DNA of 64,000 nt from Leptoclinus maculatus (taxonomy: Eukaryota; Chordata; Actinopteri; Perciformes; Stichaeidae): contig JAVDOI010000045.1 of NCBI GenBank assembly GCA_032191485.1, positions 1,330,817 through 1,394,816 on the forward strand, given 5' to 3'. The translations under genes and the position numbers were made by a program. The notes below the pieces were generated by a model. The model had not been told where the DNA came from. It was given only the letters and a program-made list of their open reading frames with translations, and did no database searches. This document shows positions 1-11,720 of this stretch, piece after piece (position 1 is the first letter of the stretch; the number at the start of each line of letters is the position of its first letter).

Positions 1-2525
1 TGTTATCCTCTTTGTTTCATAAATGGTCTGATCAGCCATTATATATGCTCCCCGCTGTGTTGAGTTTGTGTTCAGACTTCACGCTGTTCAGTTCATGTTA
101 AGTTTGCATTTTTATGGGCCCACATATTTTTTCCTAATTTTGTAAATTGTTTAATTTTTCGGTTTGAAAATCCACCTTTGACTCCTGCCTCACAATGGCC
201 ACGAGTCGAACCATGGAGGATCATCGAGGAGCAGAAATGACCTGGCTACGTCGCTGGTCTCGGCAGGAAATACCGTTTAACTCGTGCACTTAGTGTATGA
301 CGGTCACAGAAATGCATGGCCACGTCAACCAGAGTCCTGCCAGTTCCCCTCGACATGCGTGAAGTTGCGAGGGCCCGATCAACGCTGCTTGCAGCTTTAA
401 TATTATTGTCATCAGTTGTAAGAAAATGAGCTGCACCATAAAACACATCAACACTCACAACAGAAGCAGAGTCTGCCCGAGTGAGAGAAATGCAATGACC
501 ATACTTCAAAGACTGTCATTAAGCCTTTAACATTCTCCGATGGTCAAACGACTGCGCTACCTAAAGTATTACTCCATGTACAACAATGATCGCATGAGCT
601 GAGGAGCCAAAGAGACAGTTAAAGTTAGCTAGCGGGAATCTGTGACTGACAAAGAAGGAACTCTGTTTGTAGATGCAGCAGTGTCTTAATCCTGTTGATA
701 TTTTGTCACCCGTTGGTAGTCACGTGAGTATTTAGCGTCGTGAGTCACGTGGTAGTGACATGGGTTGCTTGAGCGTTAAGCTGACGTCAACCACGCTCTT
801 TTCCTAAGTGGTTTTGTTGCGAAAGCCTGACTCGCTGTGAAAACGGAATAAAAACGGATACAATGGGGTGCTTCTTTGGCTCCACCCACTTTAACTCAAC
901 CAATGATATTACTTCTGCCTGAACTAATCCAGCTCTGCATCCTACTACGGATGTTCTGTTTGTTATCAAAGGTCATACAATGGTATCCTACAGACTATGG
1001 TTATGATCTATGTGAGGAGCAGCTGGGCTGCTTTGGGTAAAGGGGTTGAATTGTGTGTGTGTGTGTGTGTGTGTGTGGTGGTAACCCGATGCCAGTGTGT
1101 TGTAATGTGGTTTGAACATTCTATTTTAAAAGGATGACGAACCCTTTTACTATCCTGTAGTCTGATTAACAGACCTGGCACTGCTGCTCCACACACTTCC
1201 TGTTATGATGCTCTGAGTCCAGCTCTTCACTTCACTGATGTCTTAGCCTCAGAGAGCATGTGTTCAACACTCAACATACGTTTGTGTGAATAAACAATAG
1301 TGTGCATCTTTTCGGACACTTCACTTCCTGAGAGCCACTTTAGAGACGCGAAACCATGGTAACCCGTGCCAACCTCGCGTAAACAATGATGTGTGAGAAT
1401 CATAAAGTCTGACCTCATTTTAAAACAGCAAAGTGAAATCTTGTACTTGCGGTTTCTACCGTACTGCATGGTGGGATGTTTGCCCACTGTGATATTTCAC
1501 CAGAAATAGTTGACATACTGGTTTTAGAATAAGGTTCCAGACATGCTAAAGAATTGTACATACTGTTTTATTATACTGAATATGGAATTGAGGACGCAAC
1601 CTTGAAGTCAAAACAGAAATTCTTTGTAGAAAGTAGAAAAAAAATCACTGACATTTGAAATAATGCAATTTCCTATCAACTATGCTCAAAATCATTTTGA
1701 GTGATTCTTTTTTCAGAGGTTGTGTTATCAAATTAAATTGTTTATTTCATATTTCCATAACAAACAGTATTTCTCATTAGATCCTGAGTGCTTGACTGAG
1801 GTCACACTACATTACATCATTTCAACGCTTTGCTTCTGGTTGCATATTGTCCAAACACGAAAATGAAAAATGAAAAAACAATACATGTCTCATTCATTTT
1901 CCCATTCATTTACATTATTGTTGTTATTATACTGTCATGCTGTCAGTTAAGCATTTTGAAAGTTCTATTGTGATGCACCCTCAACATTTAATTTCAACTT
2001 GATTTTCATTAAATCTTTTTGTTATTTCATGTATTTTGAGATGTTTTCATTTTAATATGTAGTGTCACCATTGTTTGTATTATTATCATTATTATTATTA
2101 TTATTATTATTATATGTAAGCAATACTGGTACTGCGTGGATTTTCCTGGTAAAATAAACATTGAAGTGAATACATATTAATATTAGCGGCCTCAGACCAC
2201 AGATACAATGAGAATGCAGATGTTTGGGGTGTAGACGTCTCCTTTAGACAGCAGCATTCTCTTCCCCTGAGACGGCAACTGATGTATCTAGCAGGTACAC
2301 TATTAGCACATGGTATCATCAATCACACAGACAGAAAGCATTTAATACCGTGTCATGAAACGTCCCATTGATTCTTTCCTTCTGGACAGTGATGTGATGT
2401 TTTCATTAAGAGAAACACTCTCATTGTAAATCCTTATATATCTTTACAATATCTACAAGTGAGCGGGCCTGTTCAGTCTCAAGTTCAACCGTAATGTATC
2501 ATTCAGGTAGGAGAAAAAAGTCACT

Positions 2526-2567
<42 letters not shown>

Positions 2568-3341
2568 AACCATCACTAACTGTGCTCTGATGAAGTGCAG
2601 AGGTGGCTCAGGCACTTCTACTTGAGTGTGCTGTTTGCATTTGGCTGTCTGATTAGCACATGGGTCATTTGTACTTGCACACACACACACACACACGCAC
2701 ACGCACACACACACACACACACACTCACACACATCATAGAGGAAGTACACGTGTATAAGCATGTATTTGTGTTGGTGTTGTGTGAATGCGTGCATGCCTT
2801 ACAGTGTATTGGGTGACAGGTCTGTGGGGAGCAGAGTGAGGAAACCAGGGCAGGGGGAGACTATATTTTTCACGTTTCTGCACCTCACAATGTGGCCTCC
2901 ATCTCCCATCATGCCTCTGCACTCACTATGCACACCAGGTCTCCCCCAGGTCTGCAGAGAGCACTTTGTGGTGAATTGTGAATGTTAAAGGGGCCAAGTG
3001 CGGGGCGAGATAATAAAGAGAGAGTTGGGGGGTTGGGCTGTTGTTGAGGTTATGGTTGTTTTGGGGGAGCTAAAGATGCCTTCAAGGACCTCACAGAGCT
3101 CATTCTGAACCTGGATACCTGTTGAGCATTTGCAGTGACAAAAGGCTGTGAACCTTCACACCTTTGTTTTTTCTTTTCAAAATAGGAATACATGTTTTGC
3201 TCATACAGAGAAATGTTTACTGTATTTAGGCTGTATGATGAAGAAGAAGATACTATTGTATTATACTGGAGGGACGCCTGGTTCACTGTACAAGCTGCTG
3301 AATAACCCACGGTCAAGTGTTATGAAACACACAAGTGATGA
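1..3341. other. col13a1 intron 1 (part): no exon seen
   Basis: AT-rich non-coding sequence. It holds a (TG)13 run at 1052-1077, an ATT-rich run at 2078-2113, and the facing TG and CA microsatellites at 2528-2566 and 2678-2732. No collagen Gly-X-Y coding or other recognisable exon was seen on either strand. Bases 1-200 resemble the AT-rich end of a fish LTR but cannot be confirmed. Confidence 0.5.
2528..2732. repeat. Facing (TG)n and (CA)n microsatellites
   Basis: A (GT)n run at 2528-2566 and a (CA)n run at 2678-2732, the latter with GCAC and CTCAC interruptions, are separated by about 110 bases. Because TG on one strand is complementary to CA, the two runs form an inverted pair. Short reading frames here code only for Cys-Val or His-Thr repeats and are not genes. 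Confidence 0.9.
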
Positions 3342-4139
3342 ATACCAATTAGGGCTGCATCTAATTAGTCAATTAATCAAACGGCTAATTGATTGATTAT
3401 TCTAAAGACTATCTTTAAATGAATTTGTCCCAAATAAATATCAACAACTTGTCTTATTAATATTTGATTCCACTATCTTCTCTTAAAAACAAAGACATGT
3501 AACAAAATAACCTTATTGGTCAGATGATCAGTTAAATACTGGGCCTCACATTCAAAAGGATTGCTGTGACACATTTAATGTGATTCATGTATTCTCTGCA
3601 ACCAGAACTGGAGAATCAGAATGTCTACTTCAAATGGTTATGACATTGATGGATTTCTTTACTGCAGTTAAGATAAGGGAAATACCAACAGGCACAGACT
3701 GTAACAACTGTTAATGTTAGTGAGAGACATTTTCGTTTACATGGCCAGTAAACTGAAAACGTAAATTGGCAAAGCTCGATGACACTCGGTGAAACGTTAC
3801 ATTACTACATTAGCAGCCTCGTCAACATGAAGAAACATGAAGAAACATGAAGAAACCTACTTTAGCTGACTGTAACAGAAGCACGTCCTGCGTGTTGATA
3901 ATGCTGATACTTAAGAAAGGCTTTGGGTTGCGTTCACTGTCTGAAGTGTTCGTGCGTAACCCTTTGCATCGTTGGGTCTCTTCTCTGTCTGAGATACTTT
4001 AGAGGATCGTAGGCGAGGTTATTTTAGCCGCAGCTTGTTCTCCGGTGGGAATGGCCGAGCAGTCGCTTCTTGTGACGGCCAACGCGTGTCACGCAAAATG
4101 TATTTTTGTAATTGATGAGGCCCCAGCCCTAATACCAAT
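3342..4139. mobile_element. hAT-type MITE with perfect 8-bp target duplication
   Basis: The element spans 3350-4131 (782 bp). It starts TAGGGCTGCA and ends CCCCAGCCCTA, giving short terminal inverted repeats TAGGGCTG/CAGCCCTA. ATACCAAT lies immediately outside both ends (3342-3349 and 4132-4139), the 8-bp duplication expected of hAT transposition. The left subterminal part carries alternating ATTAGTCAATTAATC-like motifs, common in fish hAT elements. No transposase reading frame is present, so it is non-autonomous. A 12-base unit (ATGAAGAAACAT type) is repeated three times near 3828-3856. Confidence 0.85.
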
Positions 4140-6912
4140 CATGTCTGAGGATTAAACATAGAGCGAGAAGCAGGACATGGTTTGGCTAGCTTAACATTAA
4201 GAGTGGAAGCAAGTCTGTCTCTGGAGCGCAACGGGTCATTGAACTCGTGGTTCGGGTCGTATCGGGGTTTTAAGTGACGGATCCAAATGGCAGAAAAATA
4301 ATTAGCAAATATAATTTAAGAGACGCTCCCATCGTGGTTGCAGCAGCTGGTCTACAAGGCTCCAGATATGTCTTTAGGTGTTTTTCACCACCGTCCTGAA
4401 AAAGTCTATCAACCGCCCCTAAACCATCAAAAATACTAAATGTTATCATTTTGCTGTTATTGTCATCTGTAGAGGTTATTTGCATAAAATAAATACAATT
4501 CAGACAATTAAGAGATCAAATGTTGTATTCGTATTGATGACAAAAGAAACAGAATTATCAGGGATTGAAACTAAATGTCGATCTCCTGTTTGGATGTTAT
4601 CGCTGAATATCGGTCGATAACGATTTCATACCATGATGGTTATTAAACTGTGTAATAATCCATACTGTCCGTTGGAGCGCTAACACGTACCAACACACCT
4701 GAAGCTCACTAATGAACACACTTCATCTCAACAGTTCATCATCGGCCCGCACTGCAGCGTCTCCTGCTGCAGGTTGCCAGATACGGTTAGTACCAAACTG
4801 GTACCAAACCTGGCAACCACACTCCTAGAAGTCTGCTATACACAATACTCAATAGGATAATGGATTCTGCTGTGATCCAGATCGGAGTGGAATAATAAGG
4901 ACCTACTCTGTGCTGCTGGAACAGGGCACATTTTCCACAACAGAGTAATCTGGTGATCATTGACGGAGACAGGGAGCTGGATTCTGGATAGTGTCGGGTT
5001 AAAGTACCACAGGCGTGTCTCTCTCTCTCTCTCTCTACAGAATGACACATCTGTGCTTGTGTCCCATTAATAATAACTATTTATACATTCAGAGATAAAC
5101 AAAGAGGCTGCATCGCCCCAGGCCCTTCTGGAGATGAAGAAGGAGAGATCCTCCTCACTGGGCCCCATGGAGGAGCTCCAGACACAAGCACTCAAACAGG
5201 ACTGGATATCACCAGCACCTTTGATTGTACATAACGGAGTCCTTCAGCACATCGACACCTCTTTGTACCATCTGTGAACACATAGTATATGAATGCAGCT
5301 TAGTCAGCGGCCCTAAGATTCAAACGATGGCGCTCTAGCTTCCTGTCTAGTGTTTTAGACAATAAATAATAAATGTATCGCGTCTTTTCAAAATAAACTT
5401 CTGTGTTATAGGAACCATACAATACGTTCTCACAGTGTCTTTCAAAAAATAAATCCAATGTAAGTTTACTCAGTTTAGGTTTACTTTCACAACAGAACTA
5501 CTTGTTTAGGCTTCGGAAAAGATTGTGTTTTGGGTTAAAATAAGTATTTTTGTTGAACAAAACTAAGTTAAAATAAGTAAACGTCTACTTGGTTTCACAG
5601 GGCGCACAAACAGCAGTGAAAGTCCATGTTTGTTTGAGCCAACCAACCACCCCAAATCTCCTCCCTACAGGGACTTTCTTGCTCTCTATAAAACATCAGT
5701 CGCTCAGAGCGTCTAATAGTAACGAGGATGGGTTTACTTTGGAGCTAGTTGAAAGGTGGTGGTGGTCCTAATACAGACGCTTCGGGTGCCTCAGTGGGTG
5801 AGTTTGGAGAAGGAATAGGTCGGGTTAGCCTTGGCAGAAACAGCCTGGCTCTGTCCAAAGTGGTGAAATGCACCAAACCGCTAAAGCTATGTGTATTATA
5901 TGGGGGGGGGGGGGGTGATAAAAGTTAGGCCAAAGCAAAAACAGGGTCCCTGTCTGACTTCAATCAGTGCAGAAGAGCTTGTTAGTGTAGCTGTGGAAGT
6001 GGTCAAAGACAGACCAGCACAGAGTGACTCAGAGCAACAGATGTGAAAGGCAGCGCTCAGTGAAGATGCACACAGGACCAACATGCTGCCAATGGTCCAC
6101 AGGAGCAGAAACATGGTTGAGTTTGACTAAAGACATTCTTTCAAATGAGGCATGCTTTATAAATGGTACCTGTATTTCATTAATGATTGATAAAGTATCT
6201 AGTAATGCTCCATAGATCAGTTATAGAAGCCGGTAATACGGTTCGGGTTTGCCAAAATAAGCTAAATTGCGAATTAATTGATTTAAATACAGAAATCTGT
6301 CTCACAATTTTCAAAAAAAATCTGTAGAACATCAACTAATAAGAAACAACTAATAAACTCCTTAAGAATATTTATTATTATTATTATTATCATTACAATT
6401 ATATATATATATCAGGACTAAATCAAAAGACAGTGGACTAAGCGTAATGCTTATCGTCCTCTCCGATCCTCCTCACTAGTCCCATCTGAAGACTACTGAA
6501 ACTAAATGAAACTGAGGCCTTTTCTTTCTTTTACCTATTTCATTTATTTTCTAATTAATAATGATTTTGGGGGTTGAAATTGTTATAAGATTACTATATC
6601 TTCTTTTTCAGGGTAACAAACCTGATGAAATTGACCGAATGCACTGAGGTTTTACCTCCGGAACCTAAAACAAGGTATTCATTTAATTAACCCGAAACTC
6701 ACGGAAAGCCATCAAAGACCTGACAACTGAAAAAGTCATTTATTTGCAACCAAAAAGATTTCCGACCCTGTTAATTAAGGGCGTTTGAAATGAAGTTGTT
6801 TTTATCTTTTTAAATGAATGGACACATGAACTCATCCCTGGGTAAGTATTTGAAGGGCTGAATTAAGGATTAAAGGGCAGACCACCACAGATATTATATT
6901 GCTGTTTCTCAC
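4140..6912. other. col13a1 intron 1 (part): no exon seen
   Basis: Non-coding DNA directly downstream of the col13a1 exon-1 donor. A (CT)n run lies at about 5020-5036, a G-run of about 13 at 5901-5913, and ATT/AT-rich sequence at 6368-6412. The stretch 5100-5280 is less AT-rich and could be a regulatory island, but nothing in it is recognisable. Confidence 0.5.
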
Positions 6913-7227
6913 CTCGTCCAGGATCTGGTCCAGTCGGCCCATGATAACGGGCTCCACCTGTTCCGGAGACAACATCCAGGCGGAGAGCTGCGCGTCCCGC
7001 TGCCGCTGCTCCAGACTTACTATCCTGTTGTGCAGCTCCGAGGTCCGCACCAAAACCACAATGCAAACTCCGAGGCACAAAACAGATGCTGCGATGCAAA
7101 TCATTACGCCTGGCAAATCTCTCCAATTTCTCCACAGCGGCTGTTTTGAAGGTTGCTGCTGCTCGCCGCGAGTCCGCCTCTCCTCACCCGGTTTACCGGC
7201 GACTTCCCACTTCTGATGCTCATCCAT
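6913..7227 (-). CDS. col13a1: Collagen XIII alpha-1 like, first coding exon (partial gene)
   Basis: This is a 105-codon exon, read leftwards. Residues 1-38 are a polar, basic cytosolic tail. Residues 39-60 form one hydrophobic segment, a type II signal anchor. Residues 61-105 begin the extracellular coiled-coil stem with the pattern RTSELHNRIVSLE, and the exon ends in GRLDQILDE. The RTxELxxRxxxLE motif right after the membrane and the (I/V)xGRxxQxLDE ending fit collagen XIII better than its MACIT relatives XXIII and XXV (comparison from memory). The start is firm: the ATG has A at -3 and G at +4, and an in-frame TAG lies at 7237-7239. The last codon GAG is followed by the donor GTGAGA at 6907-6912, in phase 0. 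No Gly-X-Y exons are visible to the left, so the rest of the gene lies beyond the window. In other vertebrates collagen XIII sits in the plasma membrane and supports neuromuscular junctions and cell-matrix adhesion; that role is known of the family, not shown here. Confidence 0.75.
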
Positions 7228-7800
7228 ATTAGACTTCTAACTCTGCTTTTATCCACGCAGAAATCCCTCTATTCATCAGGTGAAGAGGAATCCCGAGGAG
7301 CTGAGAGGCAGTCTCTCTCTGTTCAGCAGCTGTCTTTTTCTTCTTCAAACTGTCTCCAAACTAATTTGCTGCACTCAGATGAGCAACTACATCAACGTTA
7401 GAACGCGAGACATTGTGAAGGTTGTCCTCAGTCAGTTGGTGATTGTGACTCGTATTCCTCTGTGTGTTCCGCTCCGTGCGTCCCAGTCGCTGCTTCCCCT
7501 CTGAGCGCTCCACCAATGTGCCGCAGGTCAGCCGTCAGTGCGCGTCTCTGAAACCCGAGCCAGCCTCCCTCTCTCCTCTGCACAGCTCTGGATGCCGCGG
7601 GCCCTTTGCTCGCGGCGTATGCTCCTCCTCTGAGAGGCTTTAGGTTAAATGCCGGGGCGGGATTCGTGGACATGTTGTTGCCCCCTTTGATCTGCACTCT
7701 TGGTGAGGGATATTTTTAGGGCGCGCAATGCGAGAACGCGCGGTCACACCGCCGGAACGCTGTCGGTGTGTACTGCTCAGCTCCGAACCAAAACAACTCA
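7228..7800 (-). promoter_or_regulatory. Probable 5' UTR and CpG-rich promoter of col13a1
   Basis: Upstream of the col13a1 start the sequence becomes much richer in G, C and CpG than the flanks, notably 7530-7620 and 7650-7760. It contains a GGGGCGGG Sp1-type box at 7654-7661, a CCAAT box (forward strand) at 7513-7517, and a TATA-like CCTAAAAATA read on the minus strand at 7711-7720. If that box is used, transcription would start near 7685 and give a 5' UTR of about 450 bases. The start site is inferred, not seen; a spliced non-coding first exon farther right is also possible. Confidence 0.45.
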
Positions 7801-8107
7801 GCACCGCTTGGTCCGGATGCGAAAGTCACCTTTGCATATTGAAATAATCTTTACCACTGTTTCAAAAAGAAGAAGTCATGGCTTAGTCTTCACATTGAGT
7901 CTGTTCTTTTCCTCATGTTTTGTTTGACTCCTTAATTTGGAGGGATGTTATTAATGATATTTACAAGGCTGGATTTACCAAAATTCTGTTGCTGTGTACA
8001 GTGTTGGAAATAAATACATCTCAGAGCAAAAAAGTGCACTTTTTACTCCCATAGAGTAATCTGAGGGGAGCAGATAGGAGTAACATTCACTCAACTTCAT
8101 AAGGAAA

Positions 8108-9161
8108 CCAGACCATCAGCGAGAAACAGATTCAAACAGAGAATCAAATGTCCGAAATAACCGCGTGATGACGGGATGCTTCGTCATTAACGGACAAGTC
8201 AGAATCAATGTAATTAACACAATGACAAGAACAAACTCATATATCCAGTCACATATATTTATATGACAACATAAAATGTCAAGCATGACAAATCAACCCA
8301 GCAGCGCTAGAGCACGAGCCATTCATATTATTCATAAAAACGACACAATAGACAAATGAACACAGTAGTAACGCTAAAGCACTTCACTTACCAAAGCTGC
8401 TGTTCACTTCAAGACAAAGTCCATCCTCCTTTCTTTGTTGACAAAGAGTTTAAAACCACGGTTGTTCAGTACATCGTTTCAGTTCCAGTAAGAAGTCCTT
8501 CTCGATTCATGGACGCTAGTGACACTCGAGCCTCCCCAGTTGCGGACCGGCCGCGGGTGGTTGTGGAGCTCCGTTTCCCTGCGAATGTGTTCGTTGATCT
8601 CTAGATCCACTCGGGTTTCTCCAAAAGTTTTCAAAAGCACCGTAGTGTCCTGCCGTGCTATAGCGTCCTCAGGTTAGCGTAGCATAGCTCCAAACACCAA
8701 GACGCTCAGTTAAAATGAAACACATTCCCACTGACCAATCACGGCGCACGTTAATGCAGACGTACTTAGCAGGCTACCTCGGTACCACTGGCACGTCAAA
8801 GAATACGCTCAACATGTCAAACTAAAGATCTGATTGGTTGAAGACTATGACAATCAACAATATCGTCCCCATTCACTTAATCTGCAAAGTCTACCTAGAG
8901 GACCTCGGGCCTCTCTCCTCACATAGAGACATAGGGGCTGAATCTGATTGGATAAAAGCTCTACTTAAAACAAGCTGCACTGGAAGCAGAGCAACTGAGG
9001 AAGACAGGAGCTGTGCAATGAGAAAATAAGATAATGGGGAAGAAAATTATAATACATGTAGTGAATTTGTGAAAAATGATTAAATTATAAAATAGCTCTA
9101 ACTTTGTGATTCTGTGTAGGCCAGCAGAGAAGGCTTAGCTGGCCCTGACGGCCCACCACTG
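8108..9161. mobile_element. DNA transposon copy 1 (ends GGCCCACCACTG)
   Basis: About 1.05 kb matches 23909-24963 over most of its length. It shares the block at 8160-8260, the CTCCATCCTCCTTTCTTTGTT-type stretch near 8421, the near-identical block 8818-8885, and the right end through CCCACCACTG. Read from the right, the terminus is CAGTGGTGGGCCGTCAGGGC, the kind of end seen on fish cut-and-paste transposons, probably hAT. The matching left terminus was not found, so the copy is probably truncated or diverged there. No transposase frame is intact. Confidence 0.6.
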
Positions 9162-10275
9162 GTGTAACGTTCCGGACCTTTGCATGAGAAAATTCTCTCT
9201 AACTGGACCTCGCTGAATTTGAATTGAATACCTCTGCCATATACCGTATACTGTACCTGCGGTCTTATAGGTCCTCCCCCTCCACTGCATTCAGTTCATT
9301 TATGGAGAACAGATGTCATTCTGATAGATTCCTAAAACAAATCACACGGAGAATAAGTATCACATTCCTGATGCAAAACAGCAGAGGTCACTGTTTCGAT
9401 GTGCACATTGCTATAGAGAACTCACCGCTGGTTGATAGTTTGAGCATGTGTTCATGGTCTGCAGAGCCCTGCACACATATTTGATGCAAGTCCATTGACC
9501 ATCAAAAAGTAAGATGAAAATGTACAGCCTTTCTGTTTCATGTGGTGGTTTCCTCAGGACACCACGTTGATTAGTCCCTAAATTGAGGGGTGCACTACCC
9601 TCACTAATACAAGAGCTTGCTGTTCTGCTGCAGCTTGGCCATAAGATGATTGAACGTCCAGTCAAATCAAGATGGTCGACCTCATGCAATGGCTCGTCTA
9701 ATTGCATTTATAAAAAAACACACGGGCGGTTTTCTTTATGGTCTCATCCACCGCAGAAGGCTAATAAAGAAGTTCCTGTCTTGTGTCTTTGTACTGTAAT
9801 TGTAGTCAGGCCGAGAGATGTCCCCTCGACTGTCAGCCACATCTTAAGACGCCATGCGCCTGCAGAGGTTTATGACGACAGCCTGATGGGCAAGAATCAC
9901 TGCGTAATCACTCCATGTGCTGTGAGTCCTTGTAATTACAACGTGGCTCCGTGTGGCCAGCTGGCTTTGTGATTCTCTGAGCTGAAAAACACACTTTGAA
10001 AACGATCCTCTAAATTAAAGGTACATTTATTGCAATCATAGGATTCTTTCAAATTAAAAGTGACTAATCCTGCTGTTATACCAGCTGTGATAGAGATTGG
10101 AGTTTTAAAGTGACTTGAGAATGAGTTTTCCAATTGTTTTCATTCAAATCAGTGGAATTAGAGGATTCATTTTCATTTGAGCTTCAGTTACCTTTACTCT
10201 TCCAAATGTCTGTCTGAGCTTCATTGGCCTCTGACCTAGATATTACAGCACATCACTGTATACAAATCCTGATTG

Positions 10276-10276
<1 letters not shown>
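9162..10276. other. Non-repetitive non-coding stretch, possible cis-regulatory DNA
   Basis: No transposon or exon is recognised. The part 9560-10010 is free of simple repeats and rich in homeodomain-type cores (TAATTG, TAATTAC, AATAAAG). A 129-codon open frame crosses it, but its translation shows no protein-like pattern. It is a candidate conserved non-coding element only by inspection. Confidence 0.25.
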
Positions 10277-10354
<78 letters not shown>

Positions 10355-10368
10355 TGTGCGTGTGTGCG
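10277..10368. repeat. (TG)n microsatellite
   Basis: About 74 bases of uninterrupted TG, then a CGCGTGTGCG-type degenerate tail. Confidence 0.95.
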
Positions 10369-10689
10369 TAGTTCTCTTTTGTGATATATTTTTAAAGATT
10401 TATATTTAAAGTTCATCATATGGTTTATTTGGCGGTGACATCAACATGGGGCTTTGAACATTCCTTTACTTTACTCGATGGACCATCATTGGAGAAAAGA
10501 TGCATGTCTATGAGTTTCAAGTCTATCGTTCTATTTCTGCTGCAGTTGCTGTTGTTTGTTTGTCACATTGATTGAGCTTGATTGCTAATGTTGTTTAGTG
10601 TGGATTTCTGGATGGATTATGAGTGATTTATTCGTATGTATGAACATATTTCTGGATATAAATATGATTCACAAATGCATGATGAAAAT

Positions 10690-11720
10690 TCTACAGCCTG
10701 CTAGCATATCTGTGAGGCTGCACAGTGCTGTTTTGAGCTAAATATTATCACAATCTGCCTAACATGCTCGCATTAAAAATGTCACCTGATGCAGGTAATG
10801 TTTTCCATGGTTGTCATCTAAATTCAGCATGTTAGCATCCTAACATTAGCTCATTGCGCCAGGGCGGTCTAGCACCTTGTGAGTGTGTGAATTCATGAAT
10901 GAGAGGCAAAAGGTAAAGCGCTTTGTCCTTTGAGGTATAATGCAGTACAGGCTGAGGCTGATGGGAGTGGGGATTTGCTACAAATACATTGCCAAACCAA
11001 CTCACAAATGCAAATTGGTCAGGAACTCAGTATATTTTCCATTTCTTAGGGGCGTGATCAACGTGGATCCAAATGCCTTAAAGGCATTTGGATAGACTAA
11101 CAGCCAAATAGAGCAAAGAAACATGTGACGCAGCACTGAGCAATGGAAAGCTGTAAACAAGAGCTGTGATGGTGTAGCATCAATATGACTGTGAACAAGT
11201 TTTTGCTGTTTTTGCCATCATAATTAGAAGATGAGAGGGGTTTTACTTGACCTGGTATTCATCTGGCAGATGCATTTGCAATTTGGTCCGACATCACATC
11301 AGCTGCAGCCATCTTGGTTGTGTTCAGAATTGCCTCAACGGCGTTCCTCTTTATAGTCATCGTCTCAAAGAAATCCCATATTAGACAAATGATTGTGATT
11401 GAGTGTCAGATCCAAGTTGTTGAAAATCTGTCCAAAGCGGAGGGGGACACCAGACACGTCTGCCAGAGCAAATAAAACACGAGCTTACAGGTTTGTCTGG
11501 TTCAAGTAATATGCATGTATTTGGTAATAAACCGAACTGCTAGAGGAAAAGTTGAGTGAGGCCCAATTTATAAGGATTCATGGGAGGTGAATGTCAAAAC
11601 CAGATTTCATGCAATCCATCCAATAGTTGTCGCGATATTTCAGTCTGGATCAAAGCGGAGGACCAACCTACCGACATGCCCATGTCCAGAGCCACGCAGC
11701 ATGGCTGAAAAGTGTGCCAT
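10690..11720 (+). repeat. Fragments of a common teleost dispersed repeat, with a LINE/SINE-like tail
   Basis: Bases 10690-10860 (containing AGCATGTTAGCATCCTAAC), 10938-10955 (GCTGAGGCTGATGGGA) and 11505-11710 (CCATCCAATAGTTGTCGCG and ATTTCAGTCTGGATCAAAG) read like successive parts of one dispersed repeat seen across fish genomes, recognised from memory. Similar parts lie at 20745-20890 and 43490-43880. Between them, 10868-10935 (GTAAAGCGCTTTGTCCTTTG) resembles the 3' tail of an L2-type LINE or a SINE using that tail. The 10956-11504 part is unclassified. Confidence 0.4.

Noticed and set aside
1..206. Possible 3' part of an LTR (AT-rich, ending in GACTCCTGCCTCACAATGG)
   Set aside because: No second LTR, primer-binding site, polypurine tract or TG..CA borders could be identified.
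2499..2816. Frames rich in Cys-Val or His-Thr (also at 10224-10409, 21107-21313, 38635-38954, 62826-63044)
   Set aside because: These translate (TG)n or (CA)n microsatellites.
4590..4640. TATCGGTCGATAACGATTTC as a hAT terminus
   Set aside because: No matching opposite end or target duplication was found.
6832..6912. Continuation of the collagen frame past the donor (residues VRNSN onward)
   Set aside because: It lies beyond the GT donor, shows no collagen character and is read-through into intron 1.
6899..7216. Plus-strand 105-codon frame over the collagen exon
   Set aside because: It is the antisense shadow of a clear minus-strand exon.
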